A stretch of 64,000 nucleotides of DNA from Dietzia natronolimnaea. Lineage in GTDB: Bacteria > Actinomycetota > Actinomycetes > Mycobacteriales > Mycobacteriaceae. Where the stretch lies: NCBI RefSeq assembly GCF_002289575.1, contig NZ_NTGA01000023.1:1-64000 (forward strand), in the 5' to 3' direction. Shown piece by piece: positions 40,328-49,751 of the stretch. A program made the translations under genes and the position numbers. Numbering within the stretch: the stretch's first letter is position 1; the number at the start of each line of letters is the position of its first letter. Under the pieces are notes generated by a model, which was given only the letters and a program-made list of their open reading frames with translations, did no database searches and was not told the origin of the DNA.

Positions 40328-41508
40328 CGCCTGCGTTCCGATCCGACGACCCACATGGAGAAGAACTGGGACCCGCCACCGTAGGCGTGGCCGAGGGCCT
40401 TGCGCGCCCCTGGGATCTGGTGCTCCTCGGCGCGGCCCATGACCTGCCGGGCGGCCTCGGCGAAGCGCAGCATTCCGGACGCGCCGATCGGATTGGAGCA
40501 CATCACCCCGCCGGAGGGGTTGACGGGCAGCGACCCGTCGCGGGCGGTGGCGCCGGACTCGGTCATGCGCCAGCCCTCGCCCGGAGCCGCGAACCCGAGG
40601 CTCTCCAACCACATGGGCTCGAACCACGAGAACGGGACGTAGATCTCGGCGGCGTCGATCTCCTCGGCCGGGTCGGTGATCCCGGCCTCGGCCCACAGGG
40701 CCGCCGCGGCGTCCCGACTGGCCTGCGGGTTGGCGTAGTCGCGGCCGGCGAAGGTTCCGGGCTCGGTGCGCAGCGCAGTGGCGTGCACCCACGCGACACG
40801 GCGGCCGGTGGACTCGACCTCCTCGGCGGCCGCGGTGTCCCCGAGGACGATCGCGCACGCGCCGTCGGAGGACGGGCAGGTCTCGTCGAAGCGGATGGGG
40901 TCCCACAGCATCTGCCCCTGCAGCACCTTGTCCACGGTGAGGTCGGGCTGCTTGAGGTGGGCGTGGGGGTTGATGGACCCGTTGAGTCGGTCCTTGACCG
41001 CCACCATGGCGCCGACGTGCTCCGGGGCGCCGGTGGTACGGATGTAGGACCGCACGTGGGGGGCGAAATACCCGCCGGCTCCCGCGCCGACGGGGGCGGT
41101 GAACGGCACGGGCAGGCTCAGGGCCCACATGGCGTTGGATTCGGACTGCTTCTCCCACGCCACGGCCAGGACACGGCGGTAACGGCCGGACTGGATGTGC
41201 GAGGCGGCCACAACGGCCGTGGAACCGCCGACGGAGCCGGCGGTGTGGACGCGAAGGAGCGGTTTGCCCACCGCGCCGAGCGCGTCGGCCATCATGAGCT
41301 CGGGCATCATCACGCCCTCGAACAGGTCGGGGGCCTTGCCCACGACCACCGCGTCGATCTCGTCCCACCCCACCCCGGCGTCTGCCATGGCGGCGTCGAT
41401 CGCCTCGCGGCAGAGGCCGGACATGGAGACGTCCGTGCGACGGGCGACGTGGTGGGTCTGGCCGGTGCCGAGAACGGCCGCGGGCAGTCCGGGGCTGTGG
41501 GCGCTCAT
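40324..41508 (-). CDS. ltp3: Thiolase-like lipid-transfer protein Ltp3
   Basis: 394 aa, the same length as mycobacterial Ltp3 (Rv3523). It has the thiolase/SCP-x fold with VHTAGSVGGSTAVVAASHIQSG where Cys is usual for true thiolases, so the nucleophile appears missing. It also has CPSSDGACAIVLGD and the His-bearing HAYGGGSQFFSMWVV. Related Ltp2 proteins act as retro-aldolases rather than thiolases. It overlaps ltp4 upstream and the SnoaL-like gene downstream by 4 nt each. Confidence 0.83.
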   Translation of the reverse strand: MSAHSPGLPAAVLGTGQTHHVARRTDVSMSGLCREAIDAAMADAGVGWDEIDAVVVGKAPDLFEGVMMPELMMADALGAVGKPLLRVHTAGSVGGSTAVVAASHIQSGRYRRVLAVAWEKQSESNAMWALSLPVPFTAPVGAGAGGYFAPHVRSYIRTTGAPEHVGAMVAVKDRLNGSINPHAHLKQPDLTVDKVLQGQMLWDPIRFDETCPSSDGACAIVLGDTAAAEEVESTGRRVAWVHATALRTEPGTFAGRDYANPQASRDAAAALWAEAGITDPAEEIDAAEIYVPFSWFEPMWLESLGFAAPGEGWRMTESGATARDGSLPVNPSGGVMCSNPIGASGMLRFAEAARQVMGRAEEHQIPGARKALGHAYGGGSQFFSMWVVGSERRR

Positions 41509-42566
41509 GCGGGGCGTCCTTCCAGGAGGCAGATGAGGTTCTGCTGAAGCAGATGTCCGCTGGTGGCGTGGGCGAGGGCGCGTTCGGTGCGGCCCTCCAT
41601 GACGTCGTTGGCGGCGTACCCGATGCGCTCGAGCCCGGCGGAGAACAGCGGGTCCGCCAGCAACGATCCGCCGGACGGGGTCACGGCCACGTGGTCGCCG
41701 ATGCCCAGTGCCGAACGCAGGAGCAGCTCCTGGTGCGTGTACTGGGTGTGCAGTTCGGCGACGGTCACGCCCCCGAGATCGGGCCGGTCACCCGACGACC
41801 GGGTGGCGCGTACGGCGGCGGCGCGGGCCGAGGGGGAGTCGGTGAGATCGCGGGCGCCGAACTCGGCGGAGTCGGCGATGTGCTCGATGCCGGTGACGTA
41901 CGCCGGGGTGTCGACCAGCTCGCGGGCCCGGTCGCCGGAGGCGAGGATGATCGCGCCGGCTCCGTCGGTGACCGGCGGGCAGTCATGACGGCGCAGCGGG
42001 TCGGCCACGTACGGCTCGGCGAGCAGCTCACGTTCGTCCCTGCCGGTGGCGCGGGCGGCGACCGAGGCCATCGCGCCCTCCGACCACGTGCCGGCGTCGA
42101 TCCCCGCGCGGGCCTGGAGCGCGGCGATGTGGTGCCGACCCGGCCAGAGCGGCGCGACCGTGTACGGGTCGAGCTGCAGTGCCATGGCCGAGTCGAGGTC
42201 CGTGCTCGCCGAGGCCTTGCCGAACCCGTAGACCAGTGCGGTGTCGGCCTGTCCGGTGGCGATCTTGAGGTAGGCCTCGAAGAACGCCCAGGCGGCGTCC
42301 ATCTCCACGTGCGATTCGCTGATGGGGGGCACCGCGCCGATGGTGTCGACGGCGGAGATGAAGGAGAAGGCCCGCCCGGCCAGGTAGTCGCAGGAGCCGG
42401 AGCACCAGAAGTCGATGTCGGTCCGGTCCAGACCCGTCTGGCGGTAGCACTCGGCGAAGACGGGCGCGAGCATCTCGACGCCGTTGGTGGTACCGAATGT
42501 GGACTCTGTGTGTCGGGCGTGGGCGAAACCGACGACGGCCACGTCCCGGGGTGCGGTGGGGGTCAC
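41505..42566 (-). CDS. ltp4: Thiolase-like lipid-transfer protein Ltp4
   Basis: 353 aa (about 354 in mycobacterial Ltp4, Rv3522). A degenerate thiolase fold with DIDFWCSGSCDYLAGRAFSFIS near residue 50, SHVEMDAAWAFFEAYLKIATGQ and DCPPVTDGAGAIILAS. The canonical active-site Cys loop is replaced by the SESHVEMDAAW segment. It starts with GTG at 42566, 9 nt after the DUF35-type gene, and overlaps ltp3. Ltp3 and Ltp4 probably act as a pair with the DUF35 partner in steroid side-chain C-C cleavage or a related step. Confidence 0.83.
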   Translation of the reverse strand: MTPTAPRDVAVVGFAHARHTESTFGTTNGVEMLAPVFAECYRQTGLDRTDIDFWCSGSCDYLAGRAFSFISAVDTIGAVPPISESHVEMDAAWAFFEAYLKIATGQADTALVYGFGKASASTDLDSAMALQLDPYTVAPLWPGRHHIAALQARAGIDAGTWSEGAMASVAARATGRDERELLAEPYVADPLRRHDCPPVTDGAGAIILASGDRARELVDTPAYVTGIEHIADSAEFGARDLTDSPSARAAAVRATRSSGDRPDLGGVTVAELHTQYTHQELLLRSALGIGDHVAVTPSGGSLLADPLFSAGLERIGYAANDVMEGRTERALAHATSGHLLQQNLICLLEGRPA

Positions 42567-42575
42567 GGGTGTCCT

Positions 42576-43598
42576 CTACAGGTGATGGGCGTAGGAGTCG
42601 GGGTCGGCGTCGGGGTCGCCGGTGGGTTCGAAGTGCGTGATGGCCTTCATCGAGGCGGGGCGGTCCGCCTCGGGCGTCCAGATCGCACGGACGCGCATCC
42701 CCATGCGCACCTCCGACGCCTCGCAGCCCAGCACCAGGTGCTGGATCGGGACGTCCGACCCGTCGAGGAGGATGTACGCGGTGACGTACGGAGGCGTGAT
42801 CTCCTGTCCCGCGAACGGCACGTTGACGATGCCGAACGTGGTGACGGTCCCGACGTCGGAGACCTCCACGTACTCGCCCATCGCCACCCCGTCCGAGGGG
42901 CAGTAGTCCCGCGGCGGGACGTACACCTCGGGCCCGTTTGAGCGTCTGCGCCCGAGCATCCGGCCCTGCACGATCGCCCGGAGGAACTCGCTCTCGGCGG
43001 GCGAGGCGGTGTGGGTCACCGAGAGTCCGATCGGCGTGATGAGCATGGAGACCGCCTCGTCCCCGGAGGACCGCCTCAGCTCGTCGTCGCCGGGGCCCGT
43101 GCCGCCCGCCGCGTCCGCGGGGACCACGCACGCGATGTCGTGGATGGTCCCGGTCCGCTCGGCGGACCACTGCAGACGCACGCGCATCCCCGAGTGCACG
43201 GCCTCGGGGCCCTCGGCGGCGAGGGGCAGCAGGATGGCGGTGTCGGCGCCGTCGAACCGGACCAGGGCCCACGCGAAGGGCGAGTCGAGCGGGGCGACGT
43301 CCGCGGGCTCGGGAACCCAGGTCCAGACGACGACGACGCCCTCGATCCCGGTCCCCGAGCCCACCTCGACGAGGTCCGTCAGGGCCTCGTGGGTGACGGG
43401 GTCGAACTCCACGGGCGGCACGTGGACCGCGCCGCGGGAGTCGCGTGTCCCCACGAGCCGGCCCTCACGCAGGCCGGTGAAGAACGCGCCGAGGACCGGC
43501 CCGGTCGATCGGGTGTAGTCGAAGGACGGGGCGAGCGATGCCGAGAGCACGGGCTCGTCGGGCGGGATGATGTCCACAACGATCTCTCTGGATGTCAC
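42576..43598 (-). CDS. Tandem OB-fold DUF35 protein (Rv3521-like)
   Basis: 340 aa with two DUF35-type OB-fold modules, each opening with a FFTGLREGRLVGTR/FLRAIVQGRMLGRR helix and V-x-VPP strand. The second has YCPSDG, but the usual C-x2-C pairs of the zinc ribbon are missing in both halves. DUF35 proteins assist thiolase-like partners such as ChsH2 with Ltp2, so this should partner Ltp3/Ltp4. The start is uncertain: the GTG at 43598 lies 8 nt from the KstR site, while the GTG at 43577 has a better AGAGAG ribosome site. Confidence 0.82.
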   Translation of the reverse strand: MTSREIVVDIIPPDEPVLSASLAPSFDYTRSTGPVLGAFFTGLREGRLVGTRDSRGAVHVPPVEFDPVTHEALTDLVEVGSGTGIEGVVVVWTWVPEPADVAPLDSPFAWALVRFDGADTAILLPLAAEGPEAVHSGMRVRLQWSAERTGTIHDIACVVPADAAGGTGPGDDELRRSSGDEAVSMLITPIGLSVTHTASPAESEFLRAIVQGRMLGRRRSNGPEVYVPPRDYCPSDGVAMGEYVEVSDVGTVTTFGIVNVPFAGQEITPPYVTAYILLDGSDVPIQHLVLGCEASEVRMGMRVRAIWTPEADRPASMKAITHFEPTGDPDADPDSYAHHL

Positions 43599-43606
43599 CC
43601 CACAAG

Positions 43607-43620
43607 TAGAACACGTTCCA
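43607..43620. promoter_or_regulatory. KstR-type operator for the ltp operon and divergent LLM gene
   Basis: TAGAACACGTTCCA is a full match to TnnAACnnGTTnnA, placed between the divergent DUF35 and Rv3520c-like genes. Confidence 0.82.
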
Positions 43621-43686
43621 GTGCGGGGCGTGTGGCTTTTCGCGGGCCCGCCCCGCGCCGCGGCGGCGTGGGTCACACTGGGGCCC

Positions 43687-44721
43687 ATGAAATTCGCCTT
43701 GCAGCTCGGATACTGGGGCGCCCAGCCGCCCACCAACCACGCCGACCTCGTGGTGGCGGCGGACAGGGCGGGGTTCGACACCGTCTTCACCGCCGAGGCC
43801 TGGGGCTCGGACGCGTTCACCCCGCTGGCCTGGTACGGCTCGCTCACCGACCGCATCCGCCTGTCCACGGCGGTGGTGCAGCTGTCCGCCCGGACGCCCA
43901 CGGCCACCGCGATGAGCACCATGACCCTGGACCACCTCTCCGGCGGCCGCTTCTGTCTGGGCCTGGGTGTCTCCGGCCCGCAGGTGGTCGAGGGCTGGTA
44001 CGGGCAGCCCTTCGCCAAACCCCTGGCCCGGACCCGGGAGTACATCGACATCATCCGTGCTGTGCTCCGCCGCGAGGCTCCCGTCACCTCCGACGGCCCT
44101 GCCTACGCGCTGCCGTACCAGGGCCCCGGTGCCTCCGGCCTGGGCAAGCCGCTCAAGTCGATCCTCCACCCCCTGCGCGAGGACGTGCCCATCTGGCTGG
44201 GCGCCGAGGGGCCCAAGAACGTCGCGCTCGCGGCCGAGATCGCCGACGGATGGCTGGGATTCCTGGCCTCGCCGCGGACCGCCCACGAGTTCAACGCCTG
44301 GCTCGACGAGGGATTCGCCCGACCGGGCGCGCGGCGGACCCGGGAGGCCTTCGAGGTGGCGTTCCTGTGTCAACTCCACATCACCGACGACAGGCGCTCG
44401 GTGCTCGACGCCTACAAGCCGTTCACCGCGCTCTACGCCGGGGGCATGGGCGCCGAGGAGAAGAACTTCCACGCCGAGGCGTTCCGTCGGATGGGTTTCG
44501 CGGACGACGTCGACCGCATCACCGAGCTGTTCCGCTCCGGTCGCAAGGAGGAGGCCGCGGCGGCGGTGCCCGACGAGATGGTCGAGGCCACCGCGATCAT
44601 CGGCGACGAGGACTCGGTGCGCTCCCAGATCGCCGACTGGGAGGCCGCGGGCGTGACCATGCTCGTGGTGACGGCCCGCTCGGTCGAGGAGATCGAGTCA
44701 CTGAGCCGGCTGATCGACTGA
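43687..44721 (+). CDS. F420-dependent luciferase-like oxidoreductase (Rv3520c-like)
   Basis: 344 aa LLM-class TIM barrel (about 347 in Rv3520c). Signatures are MKFALQLGYWGAQPP, FDTVFTAEAWGSDAFTPLAWYGSLT, RTPTATAMSTMTLDHLSGGRFCLGLGVSGPQVVEGWYG and VPIWLGAEGPKNVALAAEIADGW. It is divergent from the Rv3521-like gene just as in M. tuberculosis. An F420 cofactor is expected from the family. The substrate has not been established from sequence. A CACACT box 7 nt before the ATG could give a leaderless transcript. Confidence 0.87.
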   Translation: MKFALQLGYWGAQPPTNHADLVVAADRAGFDTVFTAEAWGSDAFTPLAWYGSLTDRIRLSTAVVQLSARTPTATAMSTMTLDHLSGGRFCLGLGVSGPQVVEGWYGQPFAKPLARTREYIDIIRAVLRREAPVTSDGPAYALPYQGPGASGLGKPLKSILHPLREDVPIWLGAEGPKNVALAAEIADGWLGFLASPRTAHEFNAWLDEGFARPGARRTREAFEVAFLCQLHITDDRRSVLDAYKPFTALYAGGMGAEEKNFHAEAFRRMGFADDVDRITELFRSGRKEEAAAAVPDEMVEATAIIGDEDSVRSQIADWEAAGVTMLVVTARSVEEIESLSRLID

Positions 44722-44730
44722 TCCGGTCTG

Positions 44731-45618
44731 TCAGCCGGGCGGCATGATGCGCACCGGCTCGCCGGCGTGATCCACCACGAGGAACCCGCTCTGGTGGACG
44801 TCGTTGCGCACGTGGACGGTGTAGCTCGGGCGGCCGGCGTCGTCCGCGGCGACGTTGAGGAAGGCGTCGGTCTCCCCTGCGATCCCGAGGCTCTCGGCGG
44901 CTCCTGCGACGACCGGCGCGATCACGGTGGCATCGAGGTCGGCCAGCCGGAACGACTGCTCGCGGGTGCTGGGGCTGTCGGCCCACCCGGACCAACCGCC
45001 GCGGTAGATCTGCCGCAGCGTCCGGCTGGGGTGTACCGGGTCGGTCCAGGCCAGCACCGCGTGCTCGGGGTGCACCACCAGGCTCGTGGCCAGCTCGGAC
45101 CCGGACGCCCTGCCGGCGGAGGTGAAGATCCGCTCGAGGCCCTCGGGGGACAGGGGGGCGGGATTGTCGAGAACGCGCGCCTCGCCCTGTCCGTCACGGC
45201 CCGGGCGGTCGACGGACGTCACCTCACGTCCGGCCGGGTCCGGGTCGTCGGAGGCGGAGAACGCCACGAACGCCCCGGTCAACAGTGCGGCCACCACGAG
45301 CGCCCCCGCGAGGGCGCCCCACGGTCGGCGCCGACGCGATTCAGGCGCGGACCACCGCGAGGTCACGCCCCCCGTGGGCGACAACGCGGAGGTCGGACCG
45401 GCGTCGCCGTGGAGTCGGACCCTCACACCCTGGAGGTCGGCGAACAGTGGGCGCAGCTCGTCGACGTCGCGCGCGGACGTGGCCGCCCGCACCCGCTCGT
45501 AGTGCTCGAACTGGTCGAGCTGGCCGCTGGCCAACGCGGAGTCGAGCGCGGTGATGACCGCGGTGCGGTCGTCATCGGTGGCCCGGATCGCCCGGGCCCC
45601 GGAGGGGTCAGCGGACAT
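44731..45618 (-). CDS. DUF1707 membrane protein
   Basis: 295 aa. An N-terminal DUF1707 module (IRATDDDRTAVITALDSALASGQLDQFEHYERVRAATSARDVDELRPLFADLQ) is followed by a linker, one transmembrane helix (WGALAGALVVAALLTGAFVAF, about residues 99-119) and an extracytoplasmic domain of about 170 residues. The function is unknown. It is convergent with the LLM gene (9-nt gap). TATTCT lies 6 nt before the ATG, so the message is probably leaderless. Its promoter is close to, but not overlapping, the KstR site of the divergent ligase gene. Confidence 0.78.
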   Translation of the reverse strand: MSADPSGARAIRATDDDRTAVITALDSALASGQLDQFEHYERVRAATSARDVDELRPLFADLQGVRVRLHGDAGPTSALSPTGGVTSRWSAPESRRRRPWGALAGALVVAALLTGAFVAFSASDDPDPAGREVTSVDRPGRDGQGEARVLDNPAPLSPEGLERIFTSAGRASGSELATSLVVHPEHAVLAWTDPVHPSRTLRQIYRGGWSGWADSPSTREQSFRLADLDATVIAPVVAGAAESLGIAGETDAFLNVAADDAGRPSYTVHVRNDVHQSGFLVVDHAGEPVRIMPPG

Positions 45619-45660
45619 GGGATGAGAATAGTCCTCCGAGTCAATACCTGGACCTACAAC

Positions 45661-45674
45661 AGGAACACGTTCTA
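45661..45674. promoter_or_regulatory. KstR-type operator for the acyl-CoA ligase gene
   Basis: AGGAACACGTTCTA matches TnnAACnnGTTnnA except for the first base. TAGTCT (45673-45678) overlaps its end and lies 7 nt before the ATG of the ligase gene. Confidence 0.8.
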
Positions 45675-45685
45675 GTCTGGTGGGT

Positions 45686-47290
45686 ATGAGCGCACCCACA
45701 CCCTCCGTCCCCGCCGACGCCGGAGTCCCGGACCCCCGGACCGGCGAGCACGTCACCAGCGTCTACCGGATCGCCGAGGCCGAGCCGGACCGCGTCGCGG
45801 TGATCGAGGCCTCCGGCCGCCAGGTGACCTTCGGCGAACTCGTGGAGGCCGCACACGGCCATGCCCGTGGGCTGCGCGCGCTCGGGCTGGGAGTCGGGGA
45901 CGGGATCGTCCTGATGGCACCGAACAGCATCGGCTTCCTCGAGGTCTACTTCGCCGCCCTGGAGATCGGGCTCTATGTCGCTCCCGCCAACTGGCACCTG
46001 ACGGGTCCCGAGGTGGCCTACATTCTCGAGAACTCGGGGTCGACGGTGTTCGTGGCCGACGAGAGGTTCGCCGACGTGGCCACCGTCGCCGCGGAGGAGG
46101 CCGGACTCGACCCCGCCCGCTGCTACGCGATCGGCGACGTGCCGGGGTTCCGGCCGCTGTCCGAACTCGCCGTCCCGGCAGACGGCGAGGATTCCTTGCC
46201 GTCGGACCGCACGCTCGGCGCCCCCATGCTCTACACCTCGGGCACCACCGGTCGCCCCAAGGGCGTCCGCAGGCCGCTGACCGGGGCCTCCCCGGATCAG
46301 GTGACGGTCCCCAACTACTTCTTCTTCGCCGGCTTCGGCATCCAGGGCCCGGACAACGTCCACATCTGCGGCTCGCCGCTCTACCACACGGCCGTGCTCA
46401 ACTTCGTCGCGATCTCGCTCAACCTGGGTCAGACGGTGGTCCTCATGGACAAGTGGAGCCCGGAGGAGATGCTGCGTCTGATCGACGCGCACGGGGTCAC
46501 CCAGTCCCACATGGTCCCGACGCAGTTCTCGCGACTGCTCGAACTGCCGGAGGACGTGCGCGCGAAGTACGACGTGTCGAGTCTCCGGACGATCGTCCAC
46601 GGCGCCGCCCCGTGCCCGCAGCACGTCAAACAGGCGATGCTGGACTGGTGGGGGCCCGTCCTGACCGAGTACTACGCGGGCACCGAGGGCGGCGGCTGCA
46701 CCATCACGGGCGAGGAGTGGCTGCGCAAGCCCGGGAGCGTGGGCCGGCCGTGGAAAACCACCACTCTGAAAATCCTCGACGACGACGGCAACGAGCTCCC
46801 CGTCGGCGAGACGGGCAACGTCTACCTCCAGATGCACGGATCCAGATTCGAGTATCACCAGGACAAGGAGAAGACGGCGAAGACCTATGTCGGCGAGCTG
46901 TTCACCATGGGCGACATCGGCTACGTGGATTCGGACGGCTACCTGTTCCTGTGCGACCGCAAGAACGACATGATCATCTCCGGAGGCGTGAACATCTACC
47001 CTGCCGAGATCGAGTCGGAGATGACCCGCCACGACGCCGTCCGTGACGTGGCGGTGTTCGGCATCCCGCACGCCGACTGGGGCGAGGAGGTCAAGGCCGT
47101 GGTGGAGCTGGCCGAGGGATACGTCGAATCCGACGAGCTCAAGGCCCAGATCCTCGAGGACCTCTCCGGGCGACTGGCCAAGTTCAAGATGCCGCGGTCG
47201 ATCGACGTGGTGGAGGAACTGCCCCGACAGGCCAACGGCAAGCTGGTCAAGCGCACGCTCAAGGACCCGTACTGGGCGGACGCCCGCTGA
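45686..47290 (+). CDS. AMP-forming acyl-CoA ligase (FadD family)
   Basis: 534 aa. Motifs are APMLYTSGTTGRPKGVRRPL (P-loop), EYYAGTEGGG, LFTMGDIGYVDSDGYLFLCDRKNDMIISGGVNIYPAEIE and the C-terminal Lys in RQANGKLVKRTL. It resembles FadD4/FadD13-type ligases more than FadD19. A KstR-type site overlaps its probable leaderless promoter, so a steroid side-chain acid or propionate-type substrate is likely. The stop codon lies inside a 25-bp tandem duplication. The aldehyde dehydrogenase follows 70 nt later. Confidence 0.85.
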   Translation: MSAPTPSVPADAGVPDPRTGEHVTSVYRIAEAEPDRVAVIEASGRQVTFGELVEAAHGHARGLRALGLGVGDGIVLMAPNSIGFLEVYFAALEIGLYVAPANWHLTGPEVAYILENSGSTVFVADERFADVATVAAEEAGLDPARCYAIGDVPGFRPLSELAVPADGEDSLPSDRTLGAPMLYTSGTTGRPKGVRRPLTGASPDQVTVPNYFFFAGFGIQGPDNVHICGSPLYHTAVLNFVAISLNLGQTVVLMDKWSPEEMLRLIDAHGVTQSHMVPTQFSRLLELPEDVRAKYDVSSLRTIVHGAAPCPQHVKQAMLDWWGPVLTEYYAGTEGGGCTITGEEWLRKPGSVGRPWKTTTLKILDDDGNELPVGETGNVYLQMHGSRFEYHQDKEKTAKTYVGELFTMGDIGYVDSDGYLFLCDRKNDMIISGGVNIYPAEIESEMTRHDAVRDVAVFGIPHADWGEEVKAVVELAEGYVESDELKAQILEDLSGRLAKFKMPRSIDVVEELPRQANGKLVKRTLKDPYWADAR

Positions 47291-47319
47291 GGCGTACCGG
47301 GCGGACGCCCGCTGAGGCG
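47270..47319. repeat. 25-bp tandem duplication over the ligase stop codon
   Basis: Copies 47270-47294 and 47295-47319 differ at one base. Both contain the coding end ADAR plus TGA and GGCG. The second copy is untranslated. Confidence 0.92.
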
Positions 47320-47360
47320 GAACCCCAACCGACCGGAGGGGCGGTCACTACCCTGGACAC

Positions 47361-48821
47361 ATGACCAGAACCCCGACCGCCCGTGATCTCACGCTCGCCC
47401 AGATCCTCGAGCGGCAGCAGCAGGCGTTCCTCGCCGACCCACAGCCCGCCGCCGGGATCCGGCGGGACCGGATCCAACGGCTCAAACGCCTCGTGCTGGA
47501 CAACGCGGCCGAGTTCAGCGAGGCGATCCGGGAGGACTACGGTTGCCGGCCCGAGGCGTTCTCCACGATCACCGACATCGCCTCGTCGATCCCGGACCTG
47601 GACCATCAGCGCGGCCACCTCACCCGGTGGATGAAGCCCACGCGGGTCTCCAGGGCCCTAGACGCGGCGGGGTTCACCCAGCAGGTCCGCCATGATCCCA
47701 AGGGCGTCGTCGGGATCATCGGCCCCTGGAACTTCCCCCTGTACCTGACCGTCGTCCCGGCCGGGTCGGCGCTCGCGGCGGGCAACCGGGTGATGATCCG
47801 GCCGTCGTCGGTCACCGCCCACACGACGGAGGTGCTCTGCGACCGCGCGCCCGAATACTTCGCCGTCGACGAACTGGCCGTCGCGGGACCCGAGCACGGG
47901 CGTGGTTCGGACTTCTCCGGCCTGCCCTTCGACCACCTGTTCTTCACCGGGTCCCCGGGCGTCGGCAGGTCCGTCGCGAGGGACGCAGCCGACAACCTGA
48001 CCCCGGTCACCCTCGAACTCGGCGGCAAGAACCCCGTGGTGGTGGACGCCAGCGCCGACCTCGATCGTGCCGCGCGCGGCATCGCGGCCTCCCGCATCAT
48101 CAACGGTGGCCAGGTGTGCATGTGCCCGGACTACGTCTTCGTCCCCGAGGGCGACGTCGGCAGGTTCTGCGACACCGTCCTGGACCAGTGGCGCCGCACA
48201 CTGCCCGCCATCGTGGGCAACCCCGAGTACACCGCGATCGTCAACACGTCCAACTATGAGCGCGTCGTCGGCCTGATCGAGGACGCAGTGGCCAAGGGCG
48301 CGGTGCGGCGTGACGCCACCCCGGCGGGGGAGAGGTTACCGGACGCGTCCGTCCGGAAGATCGCCCCCACGCTGCTCACTGGCGTGACGCCGGAGATGGA
48401 GATCGACTCGGACGAGGTGTTCGGGCCCGTGCTCACGGTCTTCGGTTACCGGGGGCTCGACGAGGCCGTGCGCTACATCAACGAGCGGCCCAGCCCGCTG
48501 GTCCTGTACTGGTACGGCGAGAAGAACAGTCGCTTCGACCTCGTGGCCGACCGCACGCGCTCGGGGAACATCTACGGCAACGATTTCGGCATCGGGATGG
48601 CCTCCCCGGCCGTCCCCTTCGGAGGGGTCGGCAACTCGGGCATGGGCGGCTACCACGGGCACTACGGCTTCCGCACGTTCAGCCACGAGCGGGCCGTGGC
48701 CATGCATTCCTGGAACGTCAATGTCTCCGAGTTCATGACGCCCCCGTTCACCGCGGCCAAGAAGCGGCTGGCCTCGGGGTACCTCGGGGCGCTGCGGGCC
48801 CGGACCCGGCTGGGCCTGTAA
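47361..48821 (+). CDS. Aldehyde dehydrogenase (coniferyl-aldehyde-dehydrogenase-like)
   Basis: 486 aa NAD(P)+ aldehyde dehydrogenase. GIIGPWNFPLYLTVVPAGSALAAGNRVMIRPSS, LFFTGSPGVG, the catalytic Glu in TLELGGKNPVVVD and the catalytic Cys in NGGQVCMCPDY are present. The C-terminus has a helix HSWNVNVSEFMTPPFTAAKKRL like membrane-associated fatty or coniferyl aldehyde dehydrogenases. It may oxidise an aldehyde intermediate of sterol side-chain breakdown. TACCCT is 6 nt before the ATG and no ribosome site is seen, so it has its own leaderless promoter. Confidence 0.85.
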   Translation: MTRTPTARDLTLAQILERQQQAFLADPQPAAGIRRDRIQRLKRLVLDNAAEFSEAIREDYGCRPEAFSTITDIASSIPDLDHQRGHLTRWMKPTRVSRALDAAGFTQQVRHDPKGVVGIIGPWNFPLYLTVVPAGSALAAGNRVMIRPSSVTAHTTEVLCDRAPEYFAVDELAVAGPEHGRGSDFSGLPFDHLFFTGSPGVGRSVARDAADNLTPVTLELGGKNPVVVDASADLDRAARGIAASRIINGGQVCMCPDYVFVPEGDVGRFCDTVLDQWRRTLPAIVGNPEYTAIVNTSNYERVVGLIEDAVAKGAVRRDATPAGERLPDASVRKIAPTLLTGVTPEMEIDSDEVFGPVLTVFGYRGLDEAVRYINERPSPLVLYWYGEKNSRFDLVADRTRSGNIYGNDFGIGMASPAVPFGGVGNSGMGGYHGHYGFRTFSHERAVAMHSWNVNVSEFMTPPFTAAKKRLASGYLGALRARTRLGL

Positions 48822-48825
48822 CCGG

Positions 48826-48861
48826 GCGCGGGCCCGGCTGGGAATGCAGCCGGGCCCGCGC
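48826..48861. terminator. Bidirectional terminator hairpin
   Basis: A 14-bp GC stem with an 8-nt loop between the convergent aldehyde dehydrogenase and echA19 genes. No U-tract. Confidence 0.78.
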
Positions 48862-48868
48862 CGCCGGG

Positions 48869-49675
48869 TCACTCCCCGCGGAACTCGGGCCTGCGCTTCT
48901 CCGCGAACGCGCGGGGGCCCTCCTTGGCGTCGGCGGAGGCGAACACCCGGCCGCCGACCTCGGCGTCGACGCGGAAGGCTTCCTCCTCGTGCATGCCCTC
49001 GGTGCGGCGGATCGTCTCGATCATCCCCTGCACCGCCAGGGGCCCGTTCGCGGCGATGAGCTCGGCGAGCTCGAGTGCCTTGTCGAGCGCGGTGCCGTCC
49101 TCGACCACGTGGCCGATCAGCCCGAACCGCTCCGCCTCCTCGGCGCTGAGATGGCGGCCAGTCATGAGGACCTCCATGGCCACGGTGTAGGGGATCTGGC
49201 GCACGAGTCGGACCGCGGACCCACCGAGGGGGTACAGGCCCCAGCGGGCCTCGGAGACGCCGAACTTCGCCGACCGGCCGGCGACCCGGATGTCGGTGCC
49301 CTGCAGGATCTCGGTCCCGCCCGCGATCGCCGGCCCCTCGACGGCGGCGATGAGCGGCTTGCTCAGCCGGCGACCCTTGAGCAGCGCGGGCAGACGGGAC
49401 AGGTCCCAGCCCCCGCCCACGAACTTGTCCCCCGGCGCGTCCTTGTTCATGGCCTTGAGATCCGCGCCCGCGCAGAAGTACCCGCCCGCGCCGGTGAGGA
49501 TGCACGCACGGATGTCCGGGTCGGAGTCCACCAGATCCCACGCCGCCTCCATGCCGCGCATCATCGGACCGGACAGGGCGTTGCGGGCCTCGGGGCGGTT
49601 CATGGTCACCACCAGGACGTGCCCACGTCGTTCGGTGAGCAGGTGCTGGTCCTCGGGCGTCTCGACGCGGGTCAT
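48869..49675 (-). CDS. echA19: Enoyl-CoA hydratase EchA19
   Basis: 268 aa crotonase-fold protein (about 263 in mycobacterial EchA19). [16 protein letters not shown] and [22 protein letters not shown] form the oxyanion hole. EchA19 hydrates enoyl-CoA steroid side chains. It is divergent from fadD19, exactly as Rv3516 and Rv3515c are. It has a GGAGG ribosome site and shares the KstR-type operator with fadD19. Confidence 0.9.
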   Translation of the reverse strand: MTRVETPEDQHLLTERRGHVLVVTMNRPEARNALSGPMMRGMEAAWDLVDSDPDIRACILTGAGGYFCAGADLKAMNKDAPGDKFVGGGWDLSRLPALLKGRRLSKPLIAAVEGPAIAGGTEILQGTDIRVAGRSAKFGVSEARWGLYPLGGSAVRLVRQIPYTVAMEVLMTGRHLSAEEAERFGLIGHVVEDGTALDKALELAELIAANGPLAVQGMIETIRRTEGMHEEEAFRVDAEVGGRVFASADAKEGPRAFAEKRRPEFRGE

Positions 49676-49727
49676 CGGGCCTCCAAAAATTAGTTACGCG
49701 GGTTCACGGCTTTCGCCCACGGCTGAC

Positions 49728-49741
49728 GGTAACACGTTCTA
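49728..49741. promoter_or_regulatory. KstR-type operator between echA19 and fadD19
   Basis: GGTAACACGTTCTA matches TnnAACnnGTTnnA except for the first base. TAGTTT (49740-49745) overlaps its end, 6 nt before the fadD19 ATG. Confidence 0.82.
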
Positions 49742-49751
49742 GTTTGGGTGT

